Part shown: piece by piece, positions 1 through 14,754 of the stretch
Numbering within the stretch: the first letter of the stretch is position 1
How the letters are laid out: each line of letters opens with the position of its first letter
Origin: Glandiceps talaboti
Lineage: Eukaryota > Hemichordata > Enteropneusta > Spengelidae
Length of the DNA stretch: 62,000 nt
Direction of reading: 5' to 3'
Assembly (NCBI RefSeq): GCF_964340395.1
Contig: NC_135562.1
Coordinates: 7,140,134 to 7,202,133 of the forward strand
Made by a program: the position numbers and the translations under genes
Notes under the pieces: generated by a model
Databases searched by the model: none
Seen by the model: the letters and a program-made list of their open reading frames with translations, nothing else
What the model was told of the DNA's origin: nothing

Positions 1-2704
1 GAACGAGTGTAATATAATTATGAAGTTATGAAGATAAAGCTGGTAATCGTAATAATAATAAATACCATAAAATGTGACTCAAATGATAAATTTTGTGTTT
101 TTTTATTTTTGGCGGGAAAATTCAAGTACATAATAAATGTGTGTACACCATAAAATGTGACTCAAATGGTAAAAAAAAATTATTTTTTTTTTGGCGGGAA
201 AATTCAAGTACATAATAAATATGTGTACACTATAAAATGTGACTCAAATGGTAAATTTTGTGCTTTTTATTTTTGGCGGGAAAATTCAAGTACATAGTCT
301 AGAAAAGATGACGAGAGTGTTTTTTGTGCTATTTTCCTGTCCATGGTATTGTGTACCGGATTATTTTAAAACTCAAATCATACCAGTTGACAAATAACAA
401 AACTGGATCAACAAACTATATTTAGATGAAAAAGACAGTGTTGAATTGAATGACTTTAAAACACACAAAGACCGAGCACATTCTAGTGGGTAATTAAGTT
501 GTACCATAGGGTGATTGACCTCAAAGGGTGAATGACCTGAAATTTGCATACATGTGAAATTATTCGGTCAACTCTACTGACGACAGAGATTGACTGCAAT
601 ACTATATCGTCAGCTCATTTCTTGTCATTAGAGAGCTGAAATGTTGTTAATATGTATTTGTTGATTAAGTAATGCAATCGTCCAATTTTACTGGAAACCA
701 TTGATTCCATAAATCATACATCGATATTATTTGTTTACAACTTTTTCATGTTTATCCTAAGTTCATTCAACTAGAGCATTGTCCAATGGCGTGATGCTAC
801 GTCACATGGGTACCAGTGTTACGCCACTTACGATTGCCGTCGTATAGGAACCGACATCCATATTTCAATGGTGGGTACAAATCGTTTGAACTTTGACCCC
901 TGAACTATAACCAGCACGACACAATGTCATACTGAGAAACATTAGAAATGAGAAATAACAATAGTCATTGTGTTTTGTATTCTCACCGTTCATTTATAAT
1001 TTGGCGCCAAATCTAGGTTCAAATTCGAAGAAAATTGAGACAATCTTTTTAGATTATACATTTTTTGAAAACAACAATTTTCCTTGAAATCTAATACATA
1101 AATAAAATATTAGGACTTCTAATTGTGATCCCTTCTTCAAACTTTGAAATTATTTGCTAAATATCAATAAACACAAATAAATAAATTAGTGGTATTAGTA
1201 CTCGATTCAAAATCACTTTGCGTTATTTTTTTTTAAGTTGAACATTTTTTTTAAAGATCTCGATCAATTTGGCCTTTGCAATGGTAAAATACCCATGATT
1301 GCCATGGAGCCGGACTTTCTATTTTTTGTTTGTAACTTATTTCTGTATAACTATACCAAGCTATGAAACCCCCCCCCCCCCCGACTCCACCAAACAGTTT
1401 TTGTTACCATTGCCTATAACATATCACTACAACCAATCCCCTCTCATAACATCGACATTACGCATGCGTGCCGACAAGTCTACTAAGGACAAACCCATGA
1501 ATTAAATTGATACTTTCGGCCCTGCAGTGATTGTTTTTATTCAATTCCCTTTTTATGACGTACTAAGTTTTGTGAACAGACATATCAAATTCGAAGCACG
1601 CCATCTATGCATTTTCCTTGCCGTTCACAACACATCCTTACAATTATAGACCGCAGGGCAATGCGATGTTGTTACTCCCAGCAAACGAAGACACACAACG
1701 CCATGTCTTTGAAACATCTCTTCGTGATATTGCTAATATTGCCGTCCTTTCATTTCACAAAAAAGCTTTTAACTCAGTCCTGAAAAAAAAGATGAGCGAA
1801 CTACATCCCTCTATTTTAATTATGACCATCCAATGTTTCTGGAGTCGAGTGAATAGCATGCCTGACAACGCCGATTTTCTGTAATTGTTATAATTGGGTT
1901 GATTACGAGCTATGTGCGCACCTAACACGTCTTGGAGGCCAAACGAAGACACATTAAGTCGACTCGGTGGTTAATGCCTTATCAAGCGATATTCAAATAC
2001 TATCAGCTTTAAAGATGCCTGTCTTGTCCGATTTGTCTACACTGGAGGAGTCGGACTCGTTGACTACACACAAACATACATTAACTGGTACGGTCTGGTG
2101 ACTCTAGCAGCAATCCCCTGCAGTCACTTTTCTGATATTACGATTCTTGTTCCTCAATTCATTTCATGGTGTGCATACCCTTGATAAACTAAATGTACGT
2201 TGACTCAATTGTCATCTTTTTATTTGTGATTTTTAGGAACTTAAAATTATTCCAGTCATACCAAGGAGACGATAACAGAAATAATCTAAGAAGCCCAGAA
2301 ATTAGATTGCGGTTGTTGTTGGTTTTATTTTACTACTTTTTACCTGGAACCTGGGCCACAAGTCAAACGTGAAATTCTTTATTCAAGTTGTCACAGACGA
2401 CGGTGATTGGAAACCGATAAACTACTTTGCCGTGCAAAGTAATTGGGCATGCATTTCTGCAGCAACTGTGGGAGAGCTGAAAGGCGCGCAAAATAGTCGT
2501 CTGCTCAAAAAGCAAGATGGCAGACGGAAGGGTAAACATTTCAATCTGAAAGACAAATTTGCGCAAAATTTAATGTCACTGCTTCACTGTGTTATTATAT
2601 GGCTATGCTAGTGTTTGCGTACCCGGTACAGATTTGTTCCGCTAGAGTAAATTTTCAGATTTTCGTAAAAATTACTAATCTATAAAGACTTAAAGGAGCC
2701 TTAC
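1..2704 (-). other. NOL4 intron 3, 5' part (continues off window)
   Basis: No recognisable coding segment. It holds a three-copy tandem repeat near the left edge (62-302), a DR1-type nuclear-receptor motif (887-899, minus strand) and a C homopolymer (about 1371-1382). Short open frames (for example at 1618-1884 and 2369-2611) have no family similarity I can see and no supporting splice signals. Confidence 0.7.
62..302 (+). repeat. Three-copy tandem repeat, about 80-83 bp unit
   Basis: Three adjacent units each contain CATAAAATGTGACTCAAATG or a one-base variant, a T-rich stretch, TTTGGCGGGAAAATTCAAG and a tail of TACATAATAAA type. Copies start near 62, 147 and 229; the third lacks the tail. 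They differ by a few substitutions and by T/A-run length. Confidence 0.9.
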
Positions 2705-2917
2705 CTCGTAGGTTGCTGATAATTTTCGTTTTTGTTGTTGAATGTGATACGTAGTGGTAATTGGAAGGCTGTAGTCAATGACGGGAACTTCTTCTAAAAT
2801 GTGATTGTTTTCGTTGGTTGCTATGGGCGACAAGTGCATCCTTTTCTGACACTCATTACAACTCATTAAAAACCTCGTGACTGCTTCACGCGGTAGGAAA
2901 GCGTAATTTTCTGCAAT
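2705..2917 (-). CDS. NOL4: NOL4/NOL4L-family protein, coding exon 3
   Basis: This internal exon has 71 codons (residues 137-207), with phase 0 borders. The acceptor reads TTTCCTTTAG and the donor GTAAGG. It opens with IAENYAFLPREAVTRFLMSC and continues with NECQKRMHL, nearly identical to the same position in vertebrate NOL4; the C-x-x-C pair is C156/C159. A variable linker follows, then VIDYSLPITTTY (182-193), equivalent to the vertebrate MIDYNMPITMAY segment. The exon ends shortly after, where the vertebrate proteins enter a low-complexity acidic/serine region. I found no convincing exon 4 in the remaining 2.7 kb, so the serine-rich middle and conserved C-terminus should lie left of the window. 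Confidence 0.95.
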
Positions 2918-4458
<1,541 letters not shown>

Positions 4459-4605
4459 AGCTTTGTATGTTCGTTTCTGTCCAGCATGCTTTCCTCCCCT
4501 GGCATCCATTTCAACATGGACATTGTAGATGATATCAAAGAAGTCTTCCACCACAGCAACGCGTTTATAGCCCTTCTCGATAATGATGGAATCCTCCGAG
4601 TGTGA
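4459..4605 (-). CDS. NOL4: NOL4/NOL4L-family protein, coding exon 2
   Basis: This internal exon has 49 codons (residues 88-136) and contains no start codon at its head, so it is easily missed. Reading the minus strand, it starts after a pyrimidine-rich acceptor (TTATCTTTTCTCAG) and ends at a consensus donor (GTGAGT). It is phase 0 at both ends, so it joins exon 1 in frame. The peptide has the family signature AVVEDFFDIIYNVHVE (104-119) and HAGQKRTYKA (127-136), which match vertebrate NOL4 closely. The first dozen or so residues are acidic/hydrophobic and less conserved, as expected for the region following VPVKTT. The large microsatellite block of intron 2 begins about 170 bases downstream of its donor. 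Confidence 0.95.
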
Positions 4606-4864
4606 CTGAGAAAAGATAACGGGAAAATATAAAGTTAATAAATATTAACTCATCCAACAAATCAATTTTGAACCTAAACGCCATTCAACACTGCGAAACA
4701 AACAATAATACAATAAACTGACGAAAACTACTTATCGCCGACCAATCTCTTCTTTCACTGTTTATTGAATATCTGAAAACAAAGAGCCCATCCATGTTGA
4801 ATACATCTTAGGCCTAATGGGAACGCTGCAGCAGTAAATTGGGTTATTTTTGTGTGTGTATTTT

Positions 4865-5095
4865 TGATGGTTACTTCATGATTTTACATCACATGTTACT
4901 GTACAGTAAATACAATTGCCCCCCCCCCCCAAAAAAAAAAAAAAAAAAAAAAACCCGAGTTGAAACTTGTTCCTCATTCACAGTTCAGTGGAAGTCCTTG
5001 CCATGGGCACAAACATTATCTCAAGGAAGTCAGCAGATATATGCATGTGTAATGGCCAAATATAAATATTCATTATGGCTTTGATTTGAAGATAT
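4865..5095 (+). repeat. Diverged dispersed repeat, copy 1 (pairs with 6565-6790)
   Basis: Shares in order with the copy 1.7 kb away: ATGATTTTACATCAC, ACAATTGCC, GAGTTGAAACTTG, TTGCCATGG, and CATTATGGCTT followed by ATTTGAAGATAT. It carries a C10 run followed by a long A run that the other copy lacks. Same orientation. No coding content recognised. Confidence 0.6.
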
Positions 5096-6432
5096 CAAAC
5101 TCTAGAGTGCGTCGTCAAATTCAGACATGCGCAGAACTTTAAAGTATATCTGTGAGCCAGTTTACAACTCGGAGTCAAATGCGAATCAAATGAATCGCCT
5201 AATCAATCCGCTAATATGTCGCCGTTTGCAACAGACGGCGACAAACGTACACTGAAATAATACCAGCGAGCTTGTTCCATTTCAGTCGCTTTTGATTCTC
5301 TAATTTCGATATTTGGGTCACGATTTAAGTCGACTTGCTGAAAATAGTTTGCGTATTTCGATAACCGAGCATTACAAACGTTGCACAAAGTAAAGTTACT
5401 GTAGCAGTGCGTCAATATTGACACTAAAAACTATGTTCTTAGATCGTTATTTTTTTAGAATAATTGTCATAGTAATGACTAAATGCGTTTTAACTAACTG
5501 CTTCAGAAAAAAAGTACCGAATTTGAATTTGGTGCGGGAAAACGCAGTGAATTCTGGGATGTTATTTTTCCGGCATGGGAACTTGAACAGAATATACATA
5601 TCAGATATTATCGATACCCCTTGATGATTTTGTTAATCCGTATTCCGATAAAAATGAGATTGCTTTGCCGGGATGAACTCGCATTGACCCCGAGAAATGC
5701 AACGATCGATTCACGTACTTCGAGATGTAATGTCCTGGGTAGTAAAGTATAACAGAACTACTGTGAAAATGGGCAGGCTTTTTCGTCGTTTACGCTCAAT
5801 TTAACGATATTTTTAAGCACAATTTGACCCGAAGTGCAGAATTCGTTGAGTATGTATATAGGCCGTGACAGATCCCTTACATGAAGCTAACACGGAATCA
5901 CTGTCTCCTCATTTTCTACTTTCAAAAGATACCTAATTTGTTATTCAAACGAGTCCTGGTCGTATTAGGGATGGAAAACTCTCGGTTCAGGAACCACATC
6001 TTAAGGAGAACACGGAAGAGATACAATAAACAGTTGAGAGACGGATCATCCACGGAAAGATGCTGTCACACAGGGAATAGAACTCACCGAGTTTCATATT
6101 TGTTTTTCCCCCACAGGACTTGTTATTAGTTTACCTTTACGCAATCTAAGCATGGGATTTTTTACTGAATAATTCATCAAATAGTATAGACGTCGTGTTC
6201 GCAAGTTTAAAAGTAATACTCGACGAAAGGAGTATTTGCAGTAAAAAAAATCCACGAAAGTAGATTTAATTGTACAAACATACCTAATGAGAAAAGAGGA
6301 GATACACAGCACAAAGCAACAAATGGACACCGATCGTGTCCATCTCCAATTCGTTACTTTTGCAATCTTTCGATATATTTGAATACAGGGAAGTGACATG
6401 TGAAATCAGTTAGCAATACACTAAGTCTTAGT

Positions 6433-6500
6433 ATACATACATACATCCATACATCCATACATACATGCATACATACATGCATGCATGCATACATACATAC
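6433..6500 (+). repeat. (CATA)n/(CATG)n microsatellite
   Basis: ATAC repeats with interspersed CATC and CATG units, inside NOL4 intron 1. Confidence 0.95.
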
Positions 6501-6564
6501 AAAGGGATGGCGTAACTGCACGAAATGTTGGCTCTTTCGTAAGCTTTCGGGGTCTGGATAGTCA

Positions 6565-6790
6565 TTTCACGATTTTACATTACGACCAATACGCGCAATT
6601 GCCGAGAAAGAGTTGAAATTTGCTCCCCGTCCATTGTTGAGTCTAGATCGTTGCCATGGACACCTAAACGTATTTCATTGGCTGATAACTTTAGTTGACC
6701 AAGGTGACTTCTAATTAAGCCAAGATAATTTTTGAAAACACATGACGGTAAGAATTCATTGTGGCTACATGTAATTTGAAGTATTTTTTG
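6565..6790 (+). repeat. Diverged dispersed repeat, copy 2 (pairs with 4865-5095)
   Basis: Matching blocks are CACGATTTTACATTAC, GCAATTGCC, GAGTTGAAATTTG, GTTGCCATGGACAC and CATTGTGGCTACATG followed by AATTTGAAGTAT. Identity is patchy, so this is an old copy. No open frame is conserved between the copies. Confidence 0.6.
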
Positions 6791-7635
6791 TTTGTGGCAC
6801 ACGTGGAATGACATAAGAAGCACACTGTATATAGTCAGGGGCTAGACAGGAAAAACGGTGCAATCACTCCAAAATGTCATTGTGCGTGAGAAATTGGCGA
6901 CTTTGAGGCGCTTCAGTGGGTGAATCATACTGCTCGATATCACGTGACATTTTTTCCTGTAATTCATCGGTTGTTGGGCGTTTGGAAATATCTAAAAACT
7001 CATTTTTCTCAATGTCCACGCAAGGGGTACTTTACCTCGGACGGTATCTCCCCACCTACTTGCAGGGGGTAGGAGGATATATATGTAGAAAAACATTCGC
7101 TAATGACTTCTAGCTTGCTCGTCATGTGATGAGTATGGCTTCAGAGCTTGATAACATGTAGGATTGCTTTCCGTGACGTAAGGCGCCAGTCCCCAGGCGC
7201 GTTCTAACCTCGGGATCCACCCGGCCCCGTATATCAAAATTGCACATATTTTTTCGATCCAGTGTACCAGTTACATGTCTTTCTGGATCAAAAAGCATAA
7301 ATTTTGTAAAAAAAAAAAAAAAAAAGTACATCCTATGACTTTGTGTTTACAGGAGAACAAATCGGCCTATCAGAACAACAACATGTCGAAAGTGAGGACG
7401 AATTTGGTTTCTTCGATCGAGTTCCTCAGATTGGGGTAGTGCTAGCTGGACTTCAGTAACATTACATTTTCGTTTTGAATTAAAAGCTGAAGTGGAATGT
7501 TTAGAGGACAATTTTGGGATTGACAAACTTACTGTAGGTATTATAAGCTGACATAAATATGATGAAAACACATTGTACTTCAGAACGTACAGCATCAAGA
7601 TTAATATAAAATAAGTAATTATCGGGTTTGGGCCA

Positions 7636-7678
7636 TGTAACAAAAACAACAATAACAACAACAACAACAACAACAACC
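7636..7678 (+). repeat. (AAC)n trinucleotide tract
   Basis: AACAAAAACAACAAT followed by uninterrupted AAC units. On the minus strand it gives a poly-leucine stretch in an otherwise unsupported frame. Confidence 0.95.
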
Positions 7679-10360
7679 CCGCCATCATACTCCAGTTACA
7701 CCTAGAGTGCAGCGCTAACGATCGCAAAACACCAAGAATGATCATAGGAATGAAAACGTCATGTCGGGAGATGTATCTTTTCATACTTTTTCTGCACTGA
7801 GGGGAAATAAAAACATCAATGGCCATCTAGAATAATAATAATACAACACATCCTTTTTTTTACAACACTTCCAACAACGTTGCATCATGAAATGTTTCCT
7901 AGGAACTAGTTCCGTTTTTTTTCTTTTATTCATGTGAAGTAATTTCTGGTGACATTATATTGACCTGTTAGAGCGCAGCGTGTACACATGTGCGTGCCTC
8001 GGGCCTCCCGCTACGAAAACCTGGCCAGCAACTAGGGATACTCACACACAATTTTGTTTGTGAACAGAAAGAGATGAAATGTATTATGCAAATGAGTCAT
8101 AGTGACGTGTTTGTCAACAAATAAAATAATGCGCCATTATTTGGACATGCGTACTGCACGACCAATAGTCTTTAAATTTCGCTCGCGATTCTATAAGCAT
8201 GCCACCGAAAAACCTACGGCCATTTTGTCTGGATTCGCTCAGCAAAACATGAGACATTCCTTTGAAATCAGCATGAACATCACGAAAGAGATTATTGTCA
8301 AATAAAATCCATCAATTGAAGAAACATACATAGCAAAATAAGCCTATTTTGTAGACAGGCTTGCTCCAGGCACCACGCATTGTACAACAAGTATAATATA
8401 AAAAACGTATGGCTGAGATTATTGGAAAAATGACGCGTTCTCTGTGTTCTAATATGAATCATATATCTTCGTGAGAACGCTTGCTTTGTCAGGACTTATA
8501 AATATGGATATACCCTAAGATATATACACACAGGGAATAGATCTCGTACACGTGAGACAGTTTCTGTATTAAAAAAACAGAGTTTTATGAAATGAATTTT
8601 GTAAAGAAAAAAAAGGACAAAGAGGGGGTATTATTTGGACTACTGCAATGTCAAGCTCAGCATACTAAGACGGCAGCACCGTATGTTTATTAAACGCGGG
8701 CTAATGCAATATTTAAGTTCATCATAATTCGTGCCCATCCAATTACTGGTATTACACGAATTATTTTTGCTATGGGGTCAAGTTGACAAAAGAATACGGT
8801 AGCAGTGTGCCAGATTCAATACATTTTACATAACTTTGTACATATGTTTGCAAATCGTCAGTTGTCATGGTTACTTGAGTGTTATAAATGACCGGGAGGC
8901 AAGGATTGTGGTAGTATTCGATTGAATCCGTGATGGATCGAGCCTAGATTTGGAGTGCATATTTATATACATGACGGTGAAAAGTGTTGGGTGATTAATG
9001 TACATTGCTCGGCGCGCCATTGTGTTTTGAATTAGTTTCCGATGAGAACACTCCATCAACCGCTAAATTGTCCATTTCAGAGAGTCGATTTCACCCGCTT
9101 TCACTATAACACAACCAGGATGAAACGTCCCGTTATTGTACGGCGTGCTTCGATTTTTGTTTTCCCTTTCCGCTCCATGACTCGTCAAATCCTGACTTGG
9201 TCTGTCAATATTAGGCCGCGTGCTACGCTCGGGCAATTTCCTTTAAGTCTAATTCAGTCTCAACCTCCACCGAACTCAGAATCATACAAATTGAAATAAC
9301 ATAATCCCAGCGATGCTCCCATAAAAAAAAAACGTGCCAATTTTTAGTCTGAAAAAAACACACGCCAATTTGTAGTCTGAAACGAAAGAATTCATTTCAG
9401 GTCCTTCTAATTTCGTTTTTAAAATGTACCGTTCTCATTATAGCATCGATTCGTGATCAGGTGTTCGGGGGTTGACATGTCGACTCAAAGCAAACAGCAG
9501 GTAAATGAACTTAAGAAATTGTTAGCAAAGTTTGTTGAATCTATTTGTCTGTCTTCGTTTCTCGGGTTTGTCTTTTTAGCTAGAGGGGTTCCTTCATTCA
9601 TGGCCTGCTGACGGCCATTCATCTGTGTCGTGAATAATCACGGTTTTAAATTATCTCCGATCATCGGATCATTTCAGTCCATGGTGGAGTGTGGAAATAC
9701 CATGGTAATTCAGTGGGTGTTCCGTTAAGTCGGCATTTCAACAAATTGCTTTGATTTTTATGATGTAGGAACACCTTATCTGAAAAAACCTTTCTCTCGA
9801 TTCACTGTCTAATTGATTGTTTTTTCTGGATGATTTTAATTTAGACCGTTTTCAACAGAAATTATCTTCAATTCTCAACATTAAGGTTTTTGTATTCAGA
9901 ACGTGCACGTGTCTGTTGATTATTAATAATCGTAATTCACGTTTTGACGGAGTGTCGGCTAGATCTAGACGGGAGTTGAACACGACGTGTATATTGCAAA
10001 AATTAGTCACAAGATACAGTATACATGTATCAAAAGTTACGTGTGTTTTTTTAAAGCGTTTCTTTCCATACTACCTTTCCCCGGGCTGTTTCAACAGTGC
10101 CATTATTCTCAGAACTGAGTAGCTCGAATCACTGCAAGCGGACTTAGAAGTGTTCTCTTCAAGGATACCGTCTCTTAAATTCTTGGCGTTTTCTGATTTA
10201 CCCCATCAAACTCACTTCATGTGTTTCGCAGAGTAAAATGCTTCATGATTGCTCGCAAGAAGATATGGAAGGGAGTTGGGAGGGGGGGGGAGGAGAGACC
10301 AGAGAGAAATACACACGATTCTTAGCTACGTACGAAATATGGAGGAAGAAACCGACGCCC

Positions 10361-10374
10361 GTTGCCATGGTAAC
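10361..10374. promoter_or_regulatory. X-box-like palindrome (RFX-type site)
   Basis: GTTGCCATGGTAAC is one base from the perfect palindrome GTTGCCATGGCAAC, the classic RFX-family X-box form. It lies inside NOL4 intron 1. Function is inferred only from the motif. Confidence 0.4.
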
Positions 10375-11396
10375 ATCTAAAAGAACGTGTACAAGAAAGG
10401 TCAATCTTATGGTGGTCTAACTACCATGGCTGCACCAATATTAATTCAATCAGAACTTATGTCAGCTTACTCGGCGCCAACTTGAAGACGTACTAGCTCC
10501 TTGTAGCTAACAGCTGTACCAAATACATTTGGAATTTCAATGACTTTATATACCTGAATGCAATTTTTTTATATTGTGCGTACGGGGGCATGATGAGGAC
10601 CGAAATCATATTGTGGAGTGTTCGTCGTTACAAAGCGCCAACTCAAAAAATGGAACGGTAAAGTCAACAGCGACGTGGCGGTTGTAGTTTCACAATCAGC
10701 GTCAAACTGAATTGGAAGGAACGTAATGATTAGTCCGTTTATTTCCATTAGTAGAATTGATCCGATCCAACTTATCACCTGTCCCGCTCAATACCGTATT
10801 GAATTGACAAGTGATGAATTCCATTTCATCGCTTTTGCTGATCGATTACCGAAATCCGACTTCCTTGTCCGCCATTCTATCTCGTATTTAGTGTACAGTG
10901 ACTCCGTCTGTGCCCCAAACAAGAATACCAGACCGTGCCAACAGTGGGAAATTCTGTCACGACAGCATTTCGTGTTTCGAGTTCAAGCCATTTTGCTGAT
11001 GGGTATTTTTAATCTACGCAGTTGCTGAGTGTTTTCATTTGGAAAGCAAACGTTCTATCCTACACTGCCAGGCAGTCGGGAAAAATACATGTATCACAGC
11101 AACTTCATTATTCATGCCTTTTTAACAATAATATATTGATATTTTGGCATGAAATTATAAAGAAGGGTTGCCGTAATGATTGAAGTCCAAAATTAAGTTC
11201 AAACGAGTCAAAACGTTTTAGAAAAAGCGATATTTTTTGCCGATAAAATTTCGGCGGGAAAATGTGTTTTAAAGATCGGCTACTTAAAACTGGCATTTGA
11301 ATATAATCTTTTATGTAAAACCTCTGGTGTTGACATGTTGCAAGCCCTGTCATCAAGCGAGAAACGTAAGGATCATTTTATGAGTTAACTGTTAAG

Positions 11397-11410
11397 TTTC
11401 CATGGAAACG
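11397..11410. promoter_or_regulatory. Perfect 14-bp X-box-like palindrome
   Basis: GTTTCCATGGAAAC is a perfect inverted repeat fitting the RFX X-box pattern. It lies inside NOL4 intron 1. No functional evidence beyond the motif. Confidence 0.4.
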
Positions 11411-12127
11411 TAAGATACGATTGCTTTTTTGAACAAAAAGTATAGGTTGTAAGTGATATGCTTACGATGGAGTGCGGAAATAACATTGGTAAGTGTGAAA
11501 ATTAAAAAAGGTGGCTTCAGTGATGGATTCAAGGTACTCCGTAAATCCCAATCCACGAGATCTTGCCAATGGTAAGTCTACCCCGGGGTATACAGACGTG
11601 TCTACACCATTGCCTTAAGCCCTAACTGATAAAAGTGGGTGAAAAGTACTCGTTATTGGATGGACTTTTGAGGCACAACAATACCAGCCATGACCTTGAC
11701 ATTTATCATTGTCATATTAAAAGTCAATATTATTAGAAGTTGGATTTTACGATTTTTACCCGTCACTCCGTAATTGTCTATGATGGGTTGTTGTAATACT
11801 GTGTGGAGTATTATCACAATAGGCTTGGTGTTCTTACAGTTTCACTCACGTAGTTGAAGTTGTTGTAGGTCGATGCTATTCTTCTTACAGTACAATACAT
11901 TATCTAGAATAATCAATATTTCTTCAAAGTCGTCAATTTGCCTTTTGGTAAGAGTGTACGCGAAATATAAAACAGACGTACTTTGGTTTATTTTGATGCT
12001 AATTTCGATTTCCGTTTTCTCAATGAGTTATTTCATTTACTGGTTTGTTTGCGTCTGTCTGTTCGTCCGCGTCCGTCCCTCCGTCTTTCGTCTAACTTTA
12101 TGACATTGATTAGTCCGTTCGTTCATC

Positions 12128-12298
<171 letters not shown>

Positions 12299-13574
12299 CA
12301 GTTTATTGTTCTCATGTTTAGTTTATCAAGGAATTATGTTACCATGGTTACTGTTTTTTCAAACTCTACTGCAGGTATCAATATCAATAAGTCTTGCATT
12401 GTTGTAAACGTAATGGAGCCAATCGACTGAAAACCATGTACATATACAATACAAGGAAACACTTTCTATAAATTTGAATTTGAATCTGTTTGTGTTATCT
12501 TTACCGATGTGACTAACACAGAACTAATTCAAGTAAGATTTACTCTTGCCGTAGATTAAACAAGCACACTGTCTTGTTACTCTGTTAATATTTCAAACAC
12601 AAATGCAACTTTTAGCAGCACATTAAAAAGTAAACATTTCCCTCGATACCTCAACATGGCATTATAGAGCATCTCTCCGAGATTAGACCGGAGATCACGT
12701 GACAAATGAAAAAAAGGTGAGTCGCCGCTGGAAATAATTATCAGTTCAAGTCCAATCGGTGTTCCTTTTGTACTATCTGTTCAAGCTTTTGGGGCACACG
12801 ACTTTCACCCCCTCCCCTTCAGAATGTGACGATAACACCTGAGACTATGGTTTCCCTTTCAGAGTTCTTACGTTTCATCACACACTAGCCCGGTGAATAC
12901 ATTCATGGTAACACAGCTGTTCTCCCGTAACCAATAAAAATCAATAATTTAGTCTATTACAGTCGACATCAAACACCGAACTCTATCAATAAATTCTTCC
13001 TATCATATTGCATCTGACCTTGGTAGAGAAACCAACCTGGCATACTTCAAATAAAAGTGAAGCGATAATTTCATCGCAAATTTGGGTACAGAAAATTCAC
13101 GGGTGTTTTACGGTGGATATGGGGAGGGGTGCACATGTAATGGCCCCGGCACAGTGACTATTCAGGGCATAGTTTTTACATTTCGTTCATGCAATTGTAT
13201 TTTGGCGAACGCTTATACATTTGTAAGATACCGATAAAACTTGATGATAATTTTAGAATGAAGTCGTTGCCCATCGGAACCACATTTTTCCGTTTTATTA
13301 CTTAAACTAACATTTACAGGTTGTAATTTTGATAGGAAAATGTATGATTAATAATCACATGTTACTTTGGGACCGATTTTCGTGAATGTTTTTTTCAGAA
13401 ATTTAACTTTTTAAATAATAATTCATTATATAGCTATTTTAAGTTGAAATCAAAAAGGAATTTTTAGTCAAATGAAAGATCCAAGTAACAACAGTAGTAG
13501 ATGTTAAATTTAGCCAAGTTAATCATTGTAAAGTGCGTTCAAGATTCACTTTTCTGGTAGAACGCCAATGGAAA

Positions 13575-13905
13575 TCTGGAATTTTAAAATCTCTCTCCAA
13601 ACTTTACCAATGAAAACTTGCTCCTGGTCTGTTCGAAATAATAAAAGAAATTTGGGGTTCACTTTGTTGTTTTCAAAGAATTCAATAATTTTGTATTTTC
13701 CAATAGAGTTAACACAATATTCGGCAGCCATATTGGATTTGGTGGCCATATTGGATTTGGTGGCCAAGAATTTGACCTCTATTCAAAACTGAGGTGTGTA
13801 CGGTGACCCGTGATTTCTCTCTGTTGATTTTAACTGAGAATAGTTAGGAGTTTTTTGAACAAAGTAACAACAGTTATGATTTCCCATGAACATTTCACAT
13901 AAAGC
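13575..13905 (+). repeat. Dispersed repeat family B, copy 1 (pairs with 43615-43925)
   Basis: Aligned blocks shared with the copy at 43.7 kb: CTCCAAACTTTACC, TGAAAACTTG, AACACAATATTCGGCAGCCA, CATATTGGATT, TGTACGGTGACCCGTGATTT and AAGTAACAACAGTT. This copy has an extra tandem duplication of an 18-bp unit, GGCCATATTGGATTTGGT. Same orientation. It does not resemble a coding family I know. Confidence 0.65.
13726..13765 (+). repeat. 18-bp tandem duplication
   Basis: GCCATATTGGATTTGGTG occurs twice back to back within dispersed repeat B. Being a multiple of three, it keeps frames open on both strands and creates repeated peptides that should not be read as protein. Confidence 0.85.
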
Positions 13906-14741
13906 CTTAAACGTTTCAAAATTTGTGCCAATTTACTATATCATCTGTAGCGCCTAGCCTCATATTGAAGGGTCATGTTTTTCACCGATACGAGAAGTTT
14001 CTGATTCTACACATTGTAGTGGCCATTTTTTGTAAAAGATGGACACACACCCAAATCTGGAATATGTGTGCGACTACTGATTTGCATTTGAAGGCCCGCG
14101 TCGGATTAAGATTCAAGTTATCTTGTAGGGCTGTAGAAAAAGTTGCCTTACGGTTGCTGAGTAGGCTTTGACGAGATTTAGCGTAGAAGTAGACAATTTG
14201 GTCCAGAGCTAAACGAATAATCCCCATTGATCCTCATGCCTCCACTGACACGGTAACAAAACTAATTCAATGGCCCGCGATTGAAGCGTAACAAAGTTTG
14301 CATTCCCGAACTGTGTGTCTACCTTGAGTGTTAAAGTGATAATCATGACTTGAGATTAAAACACCTTTTTAGACTACAGACAAAATAACAATCGGATAAC
14401 TATCAAACTAAAGTAAACTATGTTAAGTGTTGACTTTACCATATTATCTCCACCACGCATGTGCGGTGTGTCATGCAATTATCGTAATGAGTAAAAAAAA
14501 TAAAACGCTTGCAGGCAAAACGTTCTTCATTGATGAAAACTCTTTCTGTGGATGCCACAGGAAACCTTCTAGTAACAACTTTGAATTAATTTCTCTCATA
14601 TATATTCAGCTCCGTGGCAAGTGACCGACCAATCCAAGTCCTTTAAATCTTATTAGTATTTTGATTTCCATCGTTGGCTTGGTGTCGAGTCTCATCATAT
14701 GCATGTGAATGAAAAGTGTCAGCTGATATAATGATTGGTTA

Positions 14742-14754
14742 AGGTCAAAGGTTA
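14742..14754 (+). promoter_or_regulatory. DR1 nuclear-receptor motif
   Basis: AGGTCAAAGGTTA: two AGGTCA-type half sites with one-base spacing (DR1), the arrangement bound by HNF4, RXR heterodimers and COUP-TF/NR2F. Located in NOL4 intron 1. Motif-only evidence. Confidence 0.35.

Noticed and set aside
1990-2075. Possible exon 4 of NOL4 on minus (Ser/Asp-rich peptide after a TGTGTAG acceptor-like site)
   Set aside because: The phase required by exon 3 (phase 0) runs into a stop within nine codons, the open frame has no good donor, and the composition is only weakly suggestive.
6094-6399. 101-codon minus-strand frame in NOL4 intron 1
   Set aside because: No recognisable family and no convincing splice context; left out as a chance frame.
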